Assembly (NCBI RefSeq): GCF_904846075.1 | Contig: NZ_CAJGZH010000001.1 | Span: 744,001-808,000, forward strand | Reading direction: 5' to 3' | DNA length: 64,000 nt | Source of the DNA: Psychrobacter glacincola | GTDB lineage: Bacteria > Pseudomonadota > Gammaproteobacteria > Pseudomonadales > Moraxellaceae | Shown: positions 21,349 to 30,883 of the stretch, piece by piece | Layout: each line of letters starts with the position of its first letter | Position numbering within the stretch: position 1 is the stretch's first letter | Position numbers and translations under genes: made by a program | Notes under the pieces: model-generated | The model's database searches: none | What the model saw: the letters and a program-made list of their open reading frames with translations, nothing else | Told to the model about the DNA's origin: nothing

Positions 21349-24111
21349 TCAATCACATTTACTGTAAGCAGCAGGCTGCTCTCTTTGCATACTGAGACTG
21401 GCCATCAAGGCGGATCGTAGTGCGTCAAGTCTAGCAGCAGATAGCGGTTCATCATTTTGATCGCTGATATAAAACATATCTTCTGCACGTTCACCCAAAG
21501 TGGTGATACGCGCCGCATGCACCTCAATTTTCTCCTGCAAAAACACCTGTCCTACTCTTGCCAGTAGCCCCGGCTGATCAAGGGTTTCTAAGCTCATAAT
21601 ATGCTGATCAGAAGCCTCATTAAACTCAAAATTAATCACCGTGGTTACTTCAAAATGTCTAAGCTGACGCGGTATGCGCTTATTGGTAAGTTTCAGTAGT
21701 GTCGGGTCTTTAAAGGCATTGATTAGGCGCTGTTTGAGCTCTTGTTGACTGTCCTCATCGACCAATAATGTGCCACTGGGATCAAGCAGTACATAGGAGT
21801 CCAAAGCAAAATCGCGGGTAGCAGTAATGATACGGGCGTCTAAAACATCCAAGTTCATTTGATCAAATACAGCCATGGTGACTGCAAACAGGTTCGTCTG
21901 ATCTTGGGTATAAACAAAGACCTGTACCGCATCAAGGGCCAACTCACGATGCTCACGTAATACCACCAATGGCGGGCTATCTGCATTAGAAGCAAGACCA
22001 ATCGGCGGATGGTTCAAAATGGCCTCGGTATGCCATAAGATGTCTTCAGGAATTTCTCTCAAGAAATATTCATCACCCAGATCATCCCATAGCCTCAAGA
22101 CTTCATCACGATTCATATGTTGATTGTTGACATTATCGAGCATCGCTAAGGCTTGGGTACGTGTGGCACTGATCATATCTTGGCGATTAGTAGGTGCATC
22201 GATATCAGCGCGCAAAATGCGCCGAGTTTGTGAGTATAACTGTTTCATTAATGTGGCACGCCAGCTGTTCCACAACTGTGGATTGGTCGCATTCATATCC
22301 GCAACAGTGAGCACATATAAATGATTGAGGTGGGTGACATTACCGACTAAATTGGCAAAAATAGTGACCACTTCTGGATCTGAGATGTCTTTTTTCTGAG
22401 CAGTCATCGACATTAATAAATGATAGCGAGTGAGCCAACCAACCAAGTTGGCATCTGCCAGACTCATACCATGCGCCAAACAAAATTCAGTCGACTCGGT
22501 TTGACCCAGCTCACTATGGTTGCCACCGCGACCTTTGGCAATATCATGGAACATGGCGGCCAGTACCAAGATTTCCTTGCGCTCGATACGCTGAAAGATA
22601 GAGCTGACCAGTGGGAAATCTTCATAAAACCGTGGGTCGGTGAAGCGATGCAAAATCCGAATCAAAAATAAGGTATGCGCATCAACCGTATAACGGTGAA
22701 ATAAATCATATTGCATCAGACCGGTCACTTGGGCGAACGCAGGAATGTAGCTGCCTAAGACGCCGTAGCGATTCATGGCACGCAGGCGATGAAACAGATA
22801 ATTCTGCTCTTTTAAATTGGCTAAGAAGAGCGCTTGGTGAGCGGGGTTATCACGGTAGACTTGATCGATGCCACGCGCGGCGATTTTTAGCGCACGCAAG
22901 GTATGAGTGCGCACGTTTTTGATACCGTACTGACCCATCAGTAAAAACATCTCTAAGATAGAGTCAGGATGCTGAGCAAAAACCCGATGATGCGCCATGG
23001 CGATTTGGTCACCAACTTGGTTAAAGCGCGCATTGATTGGCTGCTTTTTTGGACGCTCATCATCAGGCAACTGCGGCTCTATAATCGTCTCGTAGTAGTG
23101 ATTGGTCAGCATCTCAGACAGCGTCGATATCTGCATGGCACAGCGATAATAGTCGCGCATAAAACGCTCGACGGCGGCATTTGGCTGATCGTCTGGCTGC
23201 GTCTCATAACCCATCAACTGGGCAATTTCACGCTGATAATCAAACAGCAGCTTGTTTTCGTTGCGACCAGTCAATACATGCAGATAATGACGTATTTGCC
23301 ATAAATAACCTTCTGCAAAGTTCAGCTCATCGAACTCTTTTTCAGTCAAAAAGTTTTGTTGTACTAAATCATACAGCTTACCCACTCGAAAATAGCGTTT
23401 GGTTACCCAGCCGATGATATGAATGTCGCGTAGACCACCAGGGGCGGTTTTTATATTGGGTTCAAGATTGTACTCGGTGGCATTGTGCTGTAAATATCGC
23501 GCTTTAGCTTCTGCGATTTTTACTTCAAAAAACTCACGCGGCGACCACTGTTTATTGACAATTTGAACGGGCACATCCTGTAAAGCCTCATTACCAATTA
23601 ATAGCCGAGCTTCTAGCTGTGCACTGGCAATGGTGTGATCGAGCGACGCTTCTAAAGCGTCATTAACACTACGTACCGAGAGAGCAGGCTCTAATCCGAT
23701 ATCCCACAATAGCGCCACCAACCGATCTATTTTCCCACTGGCATCAGCACCAATCTCATCAGGAGAAAGCAATAAAATGTCGATGTCTGAATAAAGCGAC
23801 AGCTCGCCACGACCATAACCGCCTGTGGCAAATAAAGCCAAATCTGTCTTATCCAGCTCAAACCAGTTGAACAAGGCAATCAGCAATTCGTCAATCGCAC
23901 CAGAGCGTGCCGCGACCAATTGACGAATATTGACACCGCGCTCAAGTGCACGGTTAATATCCTGATTAATTTGAGTCAACCAGTGAGGAATACCCAGTAG
24001 CGACTTTTCAGTGACAGGAGTGTCCGCTAGCAGTGATGCGTTTGTCGCTATATCATTTGATAATAGAGGTAAAGGTGTCAGATCGATAGAAGCGACATCA
24101 CAAGTAAACAT
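21349..24111 (-). CDS. glnD: Bifunctional [protein-PII] uridylyltransferase/uridylyl-removing enzyme
   Basis: GlnD senses glutamine and uridylylates or deuridylylates PII proteins, setting nitrogen control. The 920 aa product has the nucleotidyltransferase motif TGGYGRGELSLYSDIDILLL (catalytic D109 and D111) and the HD hydrolase motif FHDIAKGRGGNHSELG (H522-D523). Two C-terminal ACT glutamine-binding domains follow (starting near VFVYTQDQTNLFAVT and MSLETLDQPGLLARVGQVF). It lies between map and dapC. A terminator separates it from map, so it probably has its own promoter. Confidence 0.97.
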   Translation of the reverse strand: MFTCDVASIDLTPLPLLSNDIATNASLLADTPVTEKSLLGIPHWLTQINQDINRALERGVNIRQLVAARSGAIDELLIALFNWFELDKTDLALFATGGYGRGELSLYSDIDILLLSPDEIGADASGKIDRLVALLWDIGLEPALSVRSVNDALEASLDHTIASAQLEARLLIGNEALQDVPVQIVNKQWSPREFFEVKIAEAKARYLQHNATEYNLEPNIKTAPGGLRDIHIIGWVTKRYFRVGKLYDLVQQNFLTEKEFDELNFAEGYLWQIRHYLHVLTGRNENKLLFDYQREIAQLMGYETQPDDQPNAAVERFMRDYYRCAMQISTLSEMLTNHYYETIIEPQLPDDERPKKQPINARFNQVGDQIAMAHHRVFAQHPDSILEMFLLMGQYGIKNVRTHTLRALKIAARGIDQVYRDNPAHQALFLANLKEQNYLFHRLRAMNRYGVLGSYIPAFAQVTGLMQYDLFHRYTVDAHTLFLIRILHRFTDPRFYEDFPLVSSIFQRIERKEILVLAAMFHDIAKGRGGNHSELGQTESTEFCLAHGMSLADANLVGWLTRYHLLMSMTAQKKDISDPEVVTIFANLVGNVTHLNHLYVLTVADMNATNPQLWNSWRATLMKQLYSQTRRILRADIDAPTNRQDMISATRTQALAMLDNVNNQHMNRDEVLRLWDDLGDEYFLREIPEDILWHTEAILNHPPIGLASNADSPPLVVLREHRELALDAVQVFVYTQDQTNLFAVTMAVFDQMNLDVLDARIITATRDFALDSYVLLDPSGTLLVDEDSQQELKQRLINAFKDPTLLKLTNKRIPRQLRHFEVTTVINFEFNEASDQHIMSLETLDQPGLLARVGQVFLQEKIEVHAARITTLGERAEDMFYISDQNDEPLSAARLDALRSALMASLSMQREQPAAYSKCD

Positions 24112-24290
24112 GAGTGTTATCCCGTTAAGAGTTTAAAAATAAAACGTTTCAGCTGAAAAGCGTAGAATCACCAGTGTGCTGGTAGCTGACAAAATTCACA
24201 AATAGAAGTTACCAATATAATTTATTAAGTCATCAGAGTATAAAGATAAAAAGCGGGTGAGCACAATACTCAATATGACCTAATTATTGG

Positions 24291-24322
24291 CCAAAAAAAA
24301 GACCGCCTAGGCGATCTTTTTT
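24291..24322 (-). terminator. Terminator of map
   Basis: The hairpin AAAAAAGACCGCC-TA-GGCGATCTTTTTT is flanked by an A-run on one side and a T-run on the other. It could act in both directions; on the minus strand it follows map immediately. Confidence 0.85.
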
Positions 24323-24326
24323 GATA

Positions 24327-25121
24327 TTACTGGGTCAAAAAACTTAAATCTTCTTCAGGGCGAGTGGTAAACACCTCACAGCCATTATCGGTCACGACCA
24401 TCGTATGCTCCCACTGTGCTGACAGCTTACGGTCTTTAGTAATCGCCGTCCATTCGTCAGGCAAAATCTTGGTTTGCCATGTACCTTGGTTAATCATCGG
24501 CTCGATGGTAAAGGTCATGCCTGTTTTTAGCTCAAAGCCTGTACCTTTTTTGCCATAGTGCATGACTTGTGGCTCATGGTGAAACTCATTGCTAATGCCG
24601 TGACCACAGAACTCGCGGACGATACTGAAACGTTCAGGTTCGACCACTGCTTGGATAGCAGCACCGACATCACCTAGACGCGCACCGTTTTTGACGACAC
24701 TCATACCGGCATATAACGCATCTTGTGCGACTTTGCAGATACGCTGTGCCATGATAGAGCCGTTACCAACGATCCACATTTTTGAGGTATCGCCATAGTA
24801 GCCATCTTTTATCACGGTCACATCGATATTGATGATATCGCCATCTTTGAGTAGCTTGTTTTCGGCTGGAATACCATGACAAACCACATGGTTAATCGAG
24901 GTGCAAATTGATTTTGGGAAGCCATTGTAGTTAAGCGGTGCAGGAATAGCCTGTTGCACATTAACGATATAGTCATGGGCGATTTGGTTAAGTGCCTCGG
25001 TACTGATGCCAACTCGAACGTGCTCATCGAGCATGACAAGGACATCACTGGCAAGTTTACCGGCCACGCGCATTTTTTCTATGGCTTCTGGGGACTGGAT
25101 AAGAGATTTTTTAGTCATCAT
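24327..25121 (-). CDS. map: Methionine aminopeptidase type I
   Basis: Removes the N-terminal methionine from nascent proteins with small second residues. The 264 aa product carries all five metal ligands: D100 (IINIDVT), D111 (GDTSK), H174 (FCGHGIS), E207 (FTIEPM) and E238 (QWEHT), plus the substrate-contacting H82. Translation may start at ATG 25121 or the adjacent ATG 25118; no clear ribosome-binding site decides. It heads the map-glnD-dapC block. Confidence 0.98.
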   Translation of the reverse strand: MMTKKSLIQSPEAIEKMRVAGKLASDVLVMLDEHVRVGISTEALNQIAHDYIVNVQQAIPAPLNYNGFPKSICTSINHVVCHGIPAENKLLKDGDIINIDVTVIKDGYYGDTSKMWIVGNGSIMAQRICKVAQDALYAGMSVVKNGARLGDVGAAIQAVVEPERFSIVREFCGHGISNEFHHEPQVMHYGKKGTGFELKTGMTFTIEPMINQGTWQTKILPDEWTAITKDRKLSAQWEHTMVVTDNGCEVFTTRPEEDLSFLTQ

Positions 25122-25428
25122 TATATTACTTATAGTTATGGAATTAATGGCTTGAATTATAACATAAATGAAGACGCCGCTGTTTTACGTTAAGTGATAG
25201 TGAACCTATCATTATTATTGATAATAATTGCTTTACAGCGAAGTAAGGGCAATTGTGACCCTATAGTCACGATAATATATTCATATTTTGACAATTTAGT
25301 TGAATGTTACAGAAGATATAAGTAATGTAATTTTGCATGCTAAAGGAATTAGCAGCAATCTTTGCCGCTTCTGCTGTCGTATTTGAGAGGTAAAGATAAT
25401 CAAAATTAATGATAACAAGGACGTTATT
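25122..25428. other. Divergent map/lipase intergenic region
   Basis: About 307 bp, AT-rich, no gene. It should contain the lipase promoter; no boxes could be assigned with confidence. Confidence 0.4.
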
Positions 25429-26505
25429 ATGACGCTAAAATCTTCTCTAGCTTCGGCTTTCACGCCCAGCGCATTTCTCCCTTCACTTGGTGTTATCGGT
25501 GCCGGTGTACTTTTAATGGCTTTACAAACCACCTCGGCTCAAGCTGCTGGTCAATACTATAATTGTGCCAATTCAACCGGATGCAAGCTGGTCAGCAACA
25601 AATACTGGACGTCAAATCATACTGATACAAAATACCCAATTGTTATGGCACATGGTCTTGGCGGCTTCACTAACTTGTTTGGGATTATCGACTACTTCAA
25701 TGGCATTCCTCAAGAGTTGATGAAAGGCGGCTCAGAGGTATATACCACCAAAACGTCAGCCGTCAATAACAGTGAGATTCGCGGAGAGCAGCTGCTGCAA
25801 CAAGTCAAAACCATCACTGCCATTTCAGGTGAACCAAAAGTCAATTTATTTGGACACAGTCAAGGCGGTATAGATATCCGCTATGTCGCTGGCGTCGCGC
25901 CAAAATATGTCGCATCAGTTACGGCAGTATCAAGCCCAGAACAAGGGTCAAAAACGGCAGATTTTGTCAAAAATACCCTCGAGCCAAACAACACTACAGG
26001 TAATCCATCCAATGTCACAACACAGCTAGTCTCAGGCGTGTTCAATTTGATTGGTGGCTTTACAGACGTGGGTTCAGGTATCAGTTTTAAAGAGATACAA
26101 GAGCAAGATGGCTGGCAAGCGCTCGTGGCTCTATCAACCGATGGTGCGGCTAAGTTCAATGCCAAATTTCCCGCGGCAATGCCAAAAAATTATTGTGGTC
26201 AGCCGACCAGTACTGCCGTCAATGGTATCAAATACTATTCGTTCAGCGGGGTTGGACAAATAACAAGCGCACTTGATCCTAGTGATTATTTATTGGCAGC
26301 AACGAGCGTGCCGTTTGCAGGCGAGTCTAATGATGGGTTGGTATCTGCTTGCTCAAGTCGTCTTGGTTATGTGATTCGGGATAATTATAGAATGAATCAT
26401 TTGGATTCAGCCGATCAAGTATTGGGTCTGACGGCATGGGGCGATTCTGAGCCAAAATCTATCTATCGTACTCAGGTCAATCGTCTTAAAAACGCTAACC
26501 TTTAA
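25429..26505 (+). CDS. lip: Secreted triacylglycerol lipase (family I.1/I.2)
   Basis: An extracellular alpha/beta-hydrolase that cleaves triacylglycerols. The 358 aa precursor has a signal sequence ending near TTSAQAA-GQYY. The oxyanion loop is VMAHGLGGFTN, the nucleophile S144 is in FGHSQGGIDIRY, the catalytic D302 is in NDGLVSACSS and H324 is in NHLDSAD, with D326 in the Ca2+-ligand position. C256 and C308 fit the disulfide of foldase-dependent lipases; two more Cys (46, 52) lie near the mature N-terminus. The foldase gene follows 74 bp downstream, so type II secretion is expected. Confidence 0.93.
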   Translation: MTLKSSLASAFTPSAFLPSLGVIGAGVLLMALQTTSAQAAGQYYNCANSTGCKLVSNKYWTSNHTDTKYPIVMAHGLGGFTNLFGIIDYFNGIPQELMKGGSEVYTTKTSAVNNSEIRGEQLLQQVKTITAISGEPKVNLFGHSQGGIDIRYVAGVAPKYVASVTAVSSPEQGSKTADFVKNTLEPNNTTGNPSNVTTQLVSGVFNLIGGFTDVGSGISFKEIQEQDGWQALVALSTDGAAKFNAKFPAAMPKNYCGQPTSTAVNGIKYYSFSGVGQITSALDPSDYLLAATSVPFAGESNDGLVSACSSRLGYVIRDNYRMNHLDSADQVLGLTAWGDSEPKSIYRTQVNRLKNANL

Positions 26506-26515
26506 TAAAGTAAGT

Positions 26516-26558
26516 TTTTAAGAACATACGCTTTTAAAAACATAAGCCTTTAAGCTGA
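26516..26558. repeat. 16-bp degenerate tandem repeat between lip and lif
   Basis: Units TTTTAAGAACATACGC (26516-26531) and TTTTAAAAACATAAGC (26532-26547), then a partial CTTTAAGCTGA. They fill the short gap between lipase and foldase genes. Confidence 0.75.
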
Positions 26559-26579
26559 CTTATAAAAGAATCCTCATTT

Positions 26580-27692
26580 ATGTCGAATAATCGCCGCCCA
26601 GCCTATCTACCAATAGTTATAATCGCCGTGGTTAGCATAGCCATAACGGCGGCGGTGATTATGTGGTTCAAACCTGATAATACACGTATGGCTACAGCGC
26701 AACCAGTATCCAATGCCCTCACTAGTGAGGCTGATGCTACTCTATCAACTGCGCTGGATAATGGCCAATTAGTGCAAACAACAGCCGCCCAAAACCAGGC
26801 TCTATTTGTCACTGGATTGGAGCGTTTGCCGCGCTCATTACAAGGCACGCAAATCGACGGCGAAATCATCATTGATGAAAATAAGCAGTTGGTCGTTACT
26901 GAAGGTCTACGGCGTTTATTCGATTATTTTTTGTCGGCGCTGGGTGAAGAAGATGAAGCGGTTATTTATACCCGTGTCGAAAGCTATATTCGTCATCACA
27001 CGCCAGAGCCTGCCGCTAGTCAAGCGGTCACTATATTTGACCAATATATTACCTATCTTAAAGCCATTCCTGAAATAGAACAACGTTACGGTAATCTGCA
27101 ATTACAAGCGGCAAAAAGCGGTGAGCTGGATCTAAATGTCGTCGCCCAGCAAAAGCAAGATGTAACCAAGTTGCGTCAGCAGTATTTTACTAAAGAAACC
27201 ATTACCGCCTTCTTTGGTGCAGAAGAGGAGTATGATAATTATAGTATGGAGATGGTCAGAATTAACCAAAACCAGCAGCTAAACGATGTGCAAAAAGAGG
27301 CAGCGCGGCAGAACTACATTAGCCGTATGCCAGATAATGCGCTCAAAGCCGGTATCACCCAGCAAGCCAATCTGAACGAGCTGATGAATCGCACAAAACA
27401 GATGCAAGCAAAAGGGGCAACGGCTCAGGAATTGTATAACATGCGTCGTGATCTGGTAGGTGCTCCAGCCGCCGCACGCCTCGCGCAAGTCGATGCAGAA
27501 GATGCTAATTTTGCTCAACGTTTCGACCAATATCAAGCTCAAAAACAGCGCTTATTGAGTCAAAGTGCAGATAAAACGCAAGCACAAACCCAAATCAATC
27601 AAATCGAACAGCAGCTATTTAGTGAGGCTGAACGCAAACGTTTGGTAGGCTATGCTGCTTTGCAACAACAGAACCTCGCCAATCTAGAGTAA
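26580..27692 (+). CDS. lif: Lipase-specific foldase (lipase chaperone)
   Basis: A membrane-anchored periplasmic steric chaperone that folds the upstream lipase before secretion. The 370 aa product has one N-terminal membrane anchor (residues ~11-30), a variable Ala/Thr linker and the foldase signature RRLFDYFLSALGE (R111-xx-F114-D115-Y116). A long helical Gln-rich body follows (QAQTQINQIEQQLFSEAERKRL). It is immediately downstream of lip, the standard operon. No strong ribosome-binding site is seen before the ATG, suggesting dependence on upstream translation. Confidence 0.93.
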   Translation: MSNNRRPAYLPIVIIAVVSIAITAAVIMWFKPDNTRMATAQPVSNALTSEADATLSTALDNGQLVQTTAAQNQALFVTGLERLPRSLQGTQIDGEIIIDENKQLVVTEGLRRLFDYFLSALGEEDEAVIYTRVESYIRHHTPEPAASQAVTIFDQYITYLKAIPEIEQRYGNLQLQAAKSGELDLNVVAQQKQDVTKLRQQYFTKETITAFFGAEEEYDNYSMEMVRINQNQQLNDVQKEAARQNYISRMPDNALKAGITQQANLNELMNRTKQMQAKGATAQELYNMRRDLVGAPAAARLAQVDAEDANFAQRFDQYQAQKQRLLSQSADKTQAQTQINQIEQQLFSEAERKRLVGYAALQQQNLANLE

Positions 27693-28004
27693 TGCCTAAC
27701 ATAAATAAGTAAAACAATGATTTTAATGAGAAATTGTCGGCTTTTAGAGTATATTCGAGAAGTTATATAAAAAGTGTTAGCAGTTAATGTACTGTCTAAC
27801 AATAGAGGTTAGCAAAAAGACTATAGATCGCAACAAATAACAGGGTAATCATACACTCAATCTATAATGACAGTTAAGCTGCAGTTGTGCATAATAACCG
27901 CATTATTGAGAGTAATGAATAAAACAGTAAATTAATCATAATAAAAACGAATGTTTAGGATAAGAGCTATTTTTTATTCTAAAAAAACCACTATAGGAGT
28001 TTAT
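27693..28004. other. Intergenic region after the foldase gene
   Basis: 312 bp of AT-rich DNA. No hairpin terminator, repeat or gene could be supported; the promoter of the downstream lipoprotein is presumably here. Confidence 0.4.
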
Positions 28005-28493
28005 ATGAAAAACATGACTAAAATGATGATGGTAGCGACACTTGCGGTAGGTACGTTGGCTGCTGGTTGCCAAACCACCCCTAGCGTAACAGCGCCAGTG
28101 ACTCAACCAATTACTTCTAATACGCTACAAGCATATGATTGGCAGCTAGTTGACGCAAAACGCAGCAATGGTGATAAGGTTAGCCAATTGTTCTTTGATC
28201 CAGCGAAGCCATTGACGCTAAAGTTTTTCAAAGATAGCGGCAGTGACCGTGTGACCTTTATGAACACCTGTAATAACATGGGCGCTGACTACAAGGTTGT
28301 GAACGGCAATGTCGTATTAGGCAACGTTTTATCTACTATGATGGCATGCCCTGAGCCACAAGCAAGTTTTGATACTGCGACTTTAGCGACCGTACAAGGT
28401 AAATATAGCATCAGTAAAAATGCCAATAACACGCCTATCTTGACCATTACCAATAGCAATCAAGTTGCCCATTTCAAAGCCGTTTCTAAATAA
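28005..28493 (+). CDS. META-domain (HslJ-like) lipoprotein
   Basis: A 162 aa lipoprotein: signal peptide with lipobox LAAGC (lipidated Cys about residue 22), then a Thr/Pro linker and one META/HslJ domain. The domain features are YDWQLVDAKRSNGDKV, FMNTCNNMGADYKVVNGNVV and TMMACPEPQ; the conserved Cys pair may form a disulfide. HslJ proteins are envelope stress-related but the activity is unknown. GGAG precedes ATG 28005; the longer frame to 27951 adds 18 residues before the signal peptide and is rejected. Confidence 0.85.
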   Translation: MKNMTKMMMVATLAVGTLAAGCQTTPSVTAPVTQPITSNTLQAYDWQLVDAKRSNGDKVSQLFFDPAKPLTLKFFKDSGSDRVTFMNTCNNMGADYKVVNGNVVLGNVLSTMMACPEPQASFDTATLATVQGKYSISKNANNTPILTITNSNQVAHFKAVSK

Positions 28494-28514
28494 TTCAAGC
28501 ATTACAGATGGTTT

Positions 28515-28594
28515 TTAAATAGTATTTGCTAAAAGCAATATTCGGTAAAAGTAATGTTGAATAAAAGCAATGTTCTATAAAAGTCAGATGTAGT
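28515..28594. repeat. 16-bp degenerate tandem repeat, 3-5 copies
   Basis: Clear units AAAAGCAATATTCGGT (28531-28546), AAAAGTAATGTTGAAT (28547-28562) and AAAAGCAATGTTCTAT (28563-28578), flanked by weaker copies on both sides. It lies between the lipoprotein stop and its terminator. Confidence 0.85.
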
Positions 28595-28600
28595 TTTAAA

Positions 28601-28632
28601 AATGCCTCACTATCTAGTGGGGTATTTTTTTG
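28601..28632 (+). terminator. Terminator of the META lipoprotein gene
   Basis: A 12 bp stem AATGCCTCACTA / TAGTGGGGTATT with G-T pairs, a 2 nt nominal loop and a T8 tract. Confidence 0.85.
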
Positions 28633-28779
28633 TCCAAAATTTGGCATGGTTTACGCTACACTGTCATTTGCTATTAAGTAAAGTATGTAGGCTAGGATGC
28701 TTTAATGCACTCAATCTTTTAGCCTTAATTGTCAAGATTCTCAGTACGCAATAATCAACACTTTATTGGACGTTATTTT

Positions 28780-29784
28780 ATGTCAAAAATGCTTGTATCA
28801 AAATCATCTGTCAATATAAGAACGATAAGTAATATCACCGCACTAACGACTTTTATTCTGTTGACAGGTTGTCAGACCTTGCCTAGTACGATGTCTAAAA
28901 CGATGCAAGCACCTGCTAATAATATGAGTGCGAGCAATCCACTAACGGCGCAAATGTCAGCGGTAGATCGGCAAGGGCGCATTGCCTATGTCGAGGAGCA
29001 AGGAATCGGAGCTGCAAAGATGTCGACGCTTTATAGCATTCGTCCTGATGGTAGTGATCGTCAGTTAATCGATCAGCTTAATGGTTATATTTATGCGCCA
29101 GCGTGGTCAGCTGATGGGCAACTGCTGGCATATAGTAAACAAGCGCCGCGCCAACACCCTAAGATTTATATCTATGATCGCAAAAGCAACATCCGCAACC
29201 TTGCGGTAAATGCTGAAGGCAGCAATATGTCAGCGTCGTTCTCACCTGATGGGCAAAAACTCCTCTATAGCTCAACGGTCGGCGGCAATGCTGATATCTA
29301 TGAGATACGTCTGAGCGATGGTAAGACCACACAGCTCACTACGTTACCGAGCACGGAAGTACAGCCAAGCTACGCCAGTGATGGGCAAAGTTTTGTCTAT
29401 ACCAGTGATAAAGTCCGCGCTGGACGCCCACGTATCTATCGCTACCACTTCGAGACTGCTAGTGCCACGCCTGTACCAACAAGTGGCTATGTCGCCAGTC
29501 CGCAACTGAGCTTGGACGGTCAGCGCATGGCCTATCTCAATGGTCGTAAGGCTGCGGTGATGACGCTGAGTACTGGGCAAATCACCAATCTAGCAGAGAC
29601 GGGACTGGATGAACCAGCACGTCTGTCACCATCTGCACAGTATGCTGTCTATCCGACAAAGCTTTCACAAGTGGGCGGTCAAAATAGCGGAAGTTTGGTC
29701 ATTCACTCATTATCTGGTAATACAAGTTATGCCATTGGCAGTAAGGTGGGCGGAGTCGTGCGCTCGCCGATATGGGGACGCTAA
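28780..29784 (+). CDS. TolB-like beta-propeller lipoprotein
   Basis: A 334 aa lipoprotein from ATG 28780 (a longer frame opens at 28729). The lipobox is LLTGC, and the first residues after it (CQTLPS) resemble the neighbouring lipoprotein's (CQTTPS). The body is a row of WD40-like (PD40) blades: RPDGSDRQL, WSADGQLLAYSK, SFSPDGQKLLYSS, YASDGQSFVYTSD, LSLDGQRMAYLNG. TolB itself is periplasmic and soluble within tol-pal; here there is no tol context, so a different scaffold role is likely. No activity can be named. Confidence 0.82.
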   Translation: MSKMLVSKSSVNIRTISNITALTTFILLTGCQTLPSTMSKTMQAPANNMSASNPLTAQMSAVDRQGRIAYVEEQGIGAAKMSTLYSIRPDGSDRQLIDQLNGYIYAPAWSADGQLLAYSKQAPRQHPKIYIYDRKSNIRNLAVNAEGSNMSASFSPDGQKLLYSSTVGGNADIYEIRLSDGKTTQLTTLPSTEVQPSYASDGQSFVYTSDKVRAGRPRIYRYHFETASATPVPTSGYVASPQLSLDGQRMAYLNGRKAAVMTLSTGQITNLAETGLDEPARLSPSAQYAVYPTKLSQVGGQNSGSLVIHSLSGNTSYAIGSKVGGVVRSPIWGR

Positions 29785-29966
29785 AGGCAAAACCTATGTA
29801 TTATGTAATGGAATGTATATATAATCCTTGATAAAGCAACATAAGTTGATTTAAAAAATGTAAACTTGGCAGCATTAATTCGAGTGAGCATCATCCACAT
29901 AATACCAATTTGCATAACCAAGTCATTGAGCTAATAGATTGGGTGAGCAAAAGGAGAATACGCGCA

Positions 29967-30632
29967 ATGCAAGAAGCTTTTTTAGTCTTTATCACTAAAA
30001 TCAGTTTATATCCCACGATTATTTTTACGGGGCTTGTGATGTTCGTCACTTTATATTGGGTTGTGTCTTTACTCGGCATGGCAGATATGGATAGCGTAGA
30101 CCTTGGTGAGTCAGGCGGTGATGCTGATGTCTCTACCTTATCATCGACTGGTTTTTTCACCGGTCTCATGCTCAAATTTGGTCTTTACGGTGTCCCTTTA
30201 ATCATCATACTAAGCTTAATTAGCTTGATCGGTTGGTTGCTTAGCTATTTATATACCAGCTTTTTACACCAATATTTCGATTCTGGCGTTCTGTATTATT
30301 TATTCGGTACAGGGGCACTCATTTTCGTATTGGTAGTTTCCATGTGGTTGACAGGTATTATTATTTCGCCGATTCGCAAAAATATCGCAAAAATTCCCAA
30401 ACGCAATTCGTCTAATAATGTGGGTAAGATTGCTGTTGTGCGTACGCTTAGTGTCACAGATAAGCATGGCGAAGCAGAGCTAAATGATGGCGGCGCAGGA
30501 TTGATACTCAAAATTCGTTCAGACAGCAATGATGGTTTGCTAAAACAAGGCGATAGAGTGATGTTGATAGAGTATTTAGACGAAGCCAATACCTACCGAG
30601 TTGCTGTCGTCGAAGATAAAAAAATATTGTAA
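29967..30632 (+). CDS. yqiJ: YqiJ-like OB-fold membrane protein
   Basis: A 221 aa membrane protein: three N-terminal transmembrane segments (TIIFTGLVMFVTLYWVVSLL; GVPLIIILSLISLIGWLLSYL; ALIFVLVVSMWLTGIIISPI), then a C-terminal OB-fold domain (VGKIAVVRTLSVTDKHGEAE ... GDRVMLIEYLDEANTYRVA). This is the NfeD-like partner architecture of SPFH proteins, and a flotillin gene follows directly, as in E. coli yqiJ-yqiK. ATG 29967 is chosen over the TTG at 29910 because AAGGAG lies at 29951-29956. Confidence 0.85.
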   Translation: MQEAFLVFITKISLYPTIIFTGLVMFVTLYWVVSLLGMADMDSVDLGESGGDADVSTLSSTGFFTGLMLKFGLYGVPLIIILSLISLIGWLLSYLYTSFLHQYFDSGVLYYLFGTGALIFVLVVSMWLTGIIISPIRKNIAKIPKRNSSNNVGKIAVVRTLSVTDKHGEAELNDGGAGLILKIRSDSNDGLLKQGDRVMLIEYLDEANTYRVAVVEDKKIL

Positions 30633-30883
30633 AAGTATGAATACAACTAATTGTTTTTAGAAGTGATTGATTGTCAGAAATAGCGAGTTTTTAGAAATAG
30701 CACGAATCGTTTTAAATTTGGTGATAGTCGGTTCAATGTAGTTCAGATATCAGAATGGTGCGTGACAGGGCTATAAAGCACACATACTATAAACAGTGCT
30801 ATAAATTGTAGATTTAGCAGGCTTGATAGCGTATCTGATTTATATTGAAGGGATTATGGAATGTTTTAATTAAAGGAATGGAT

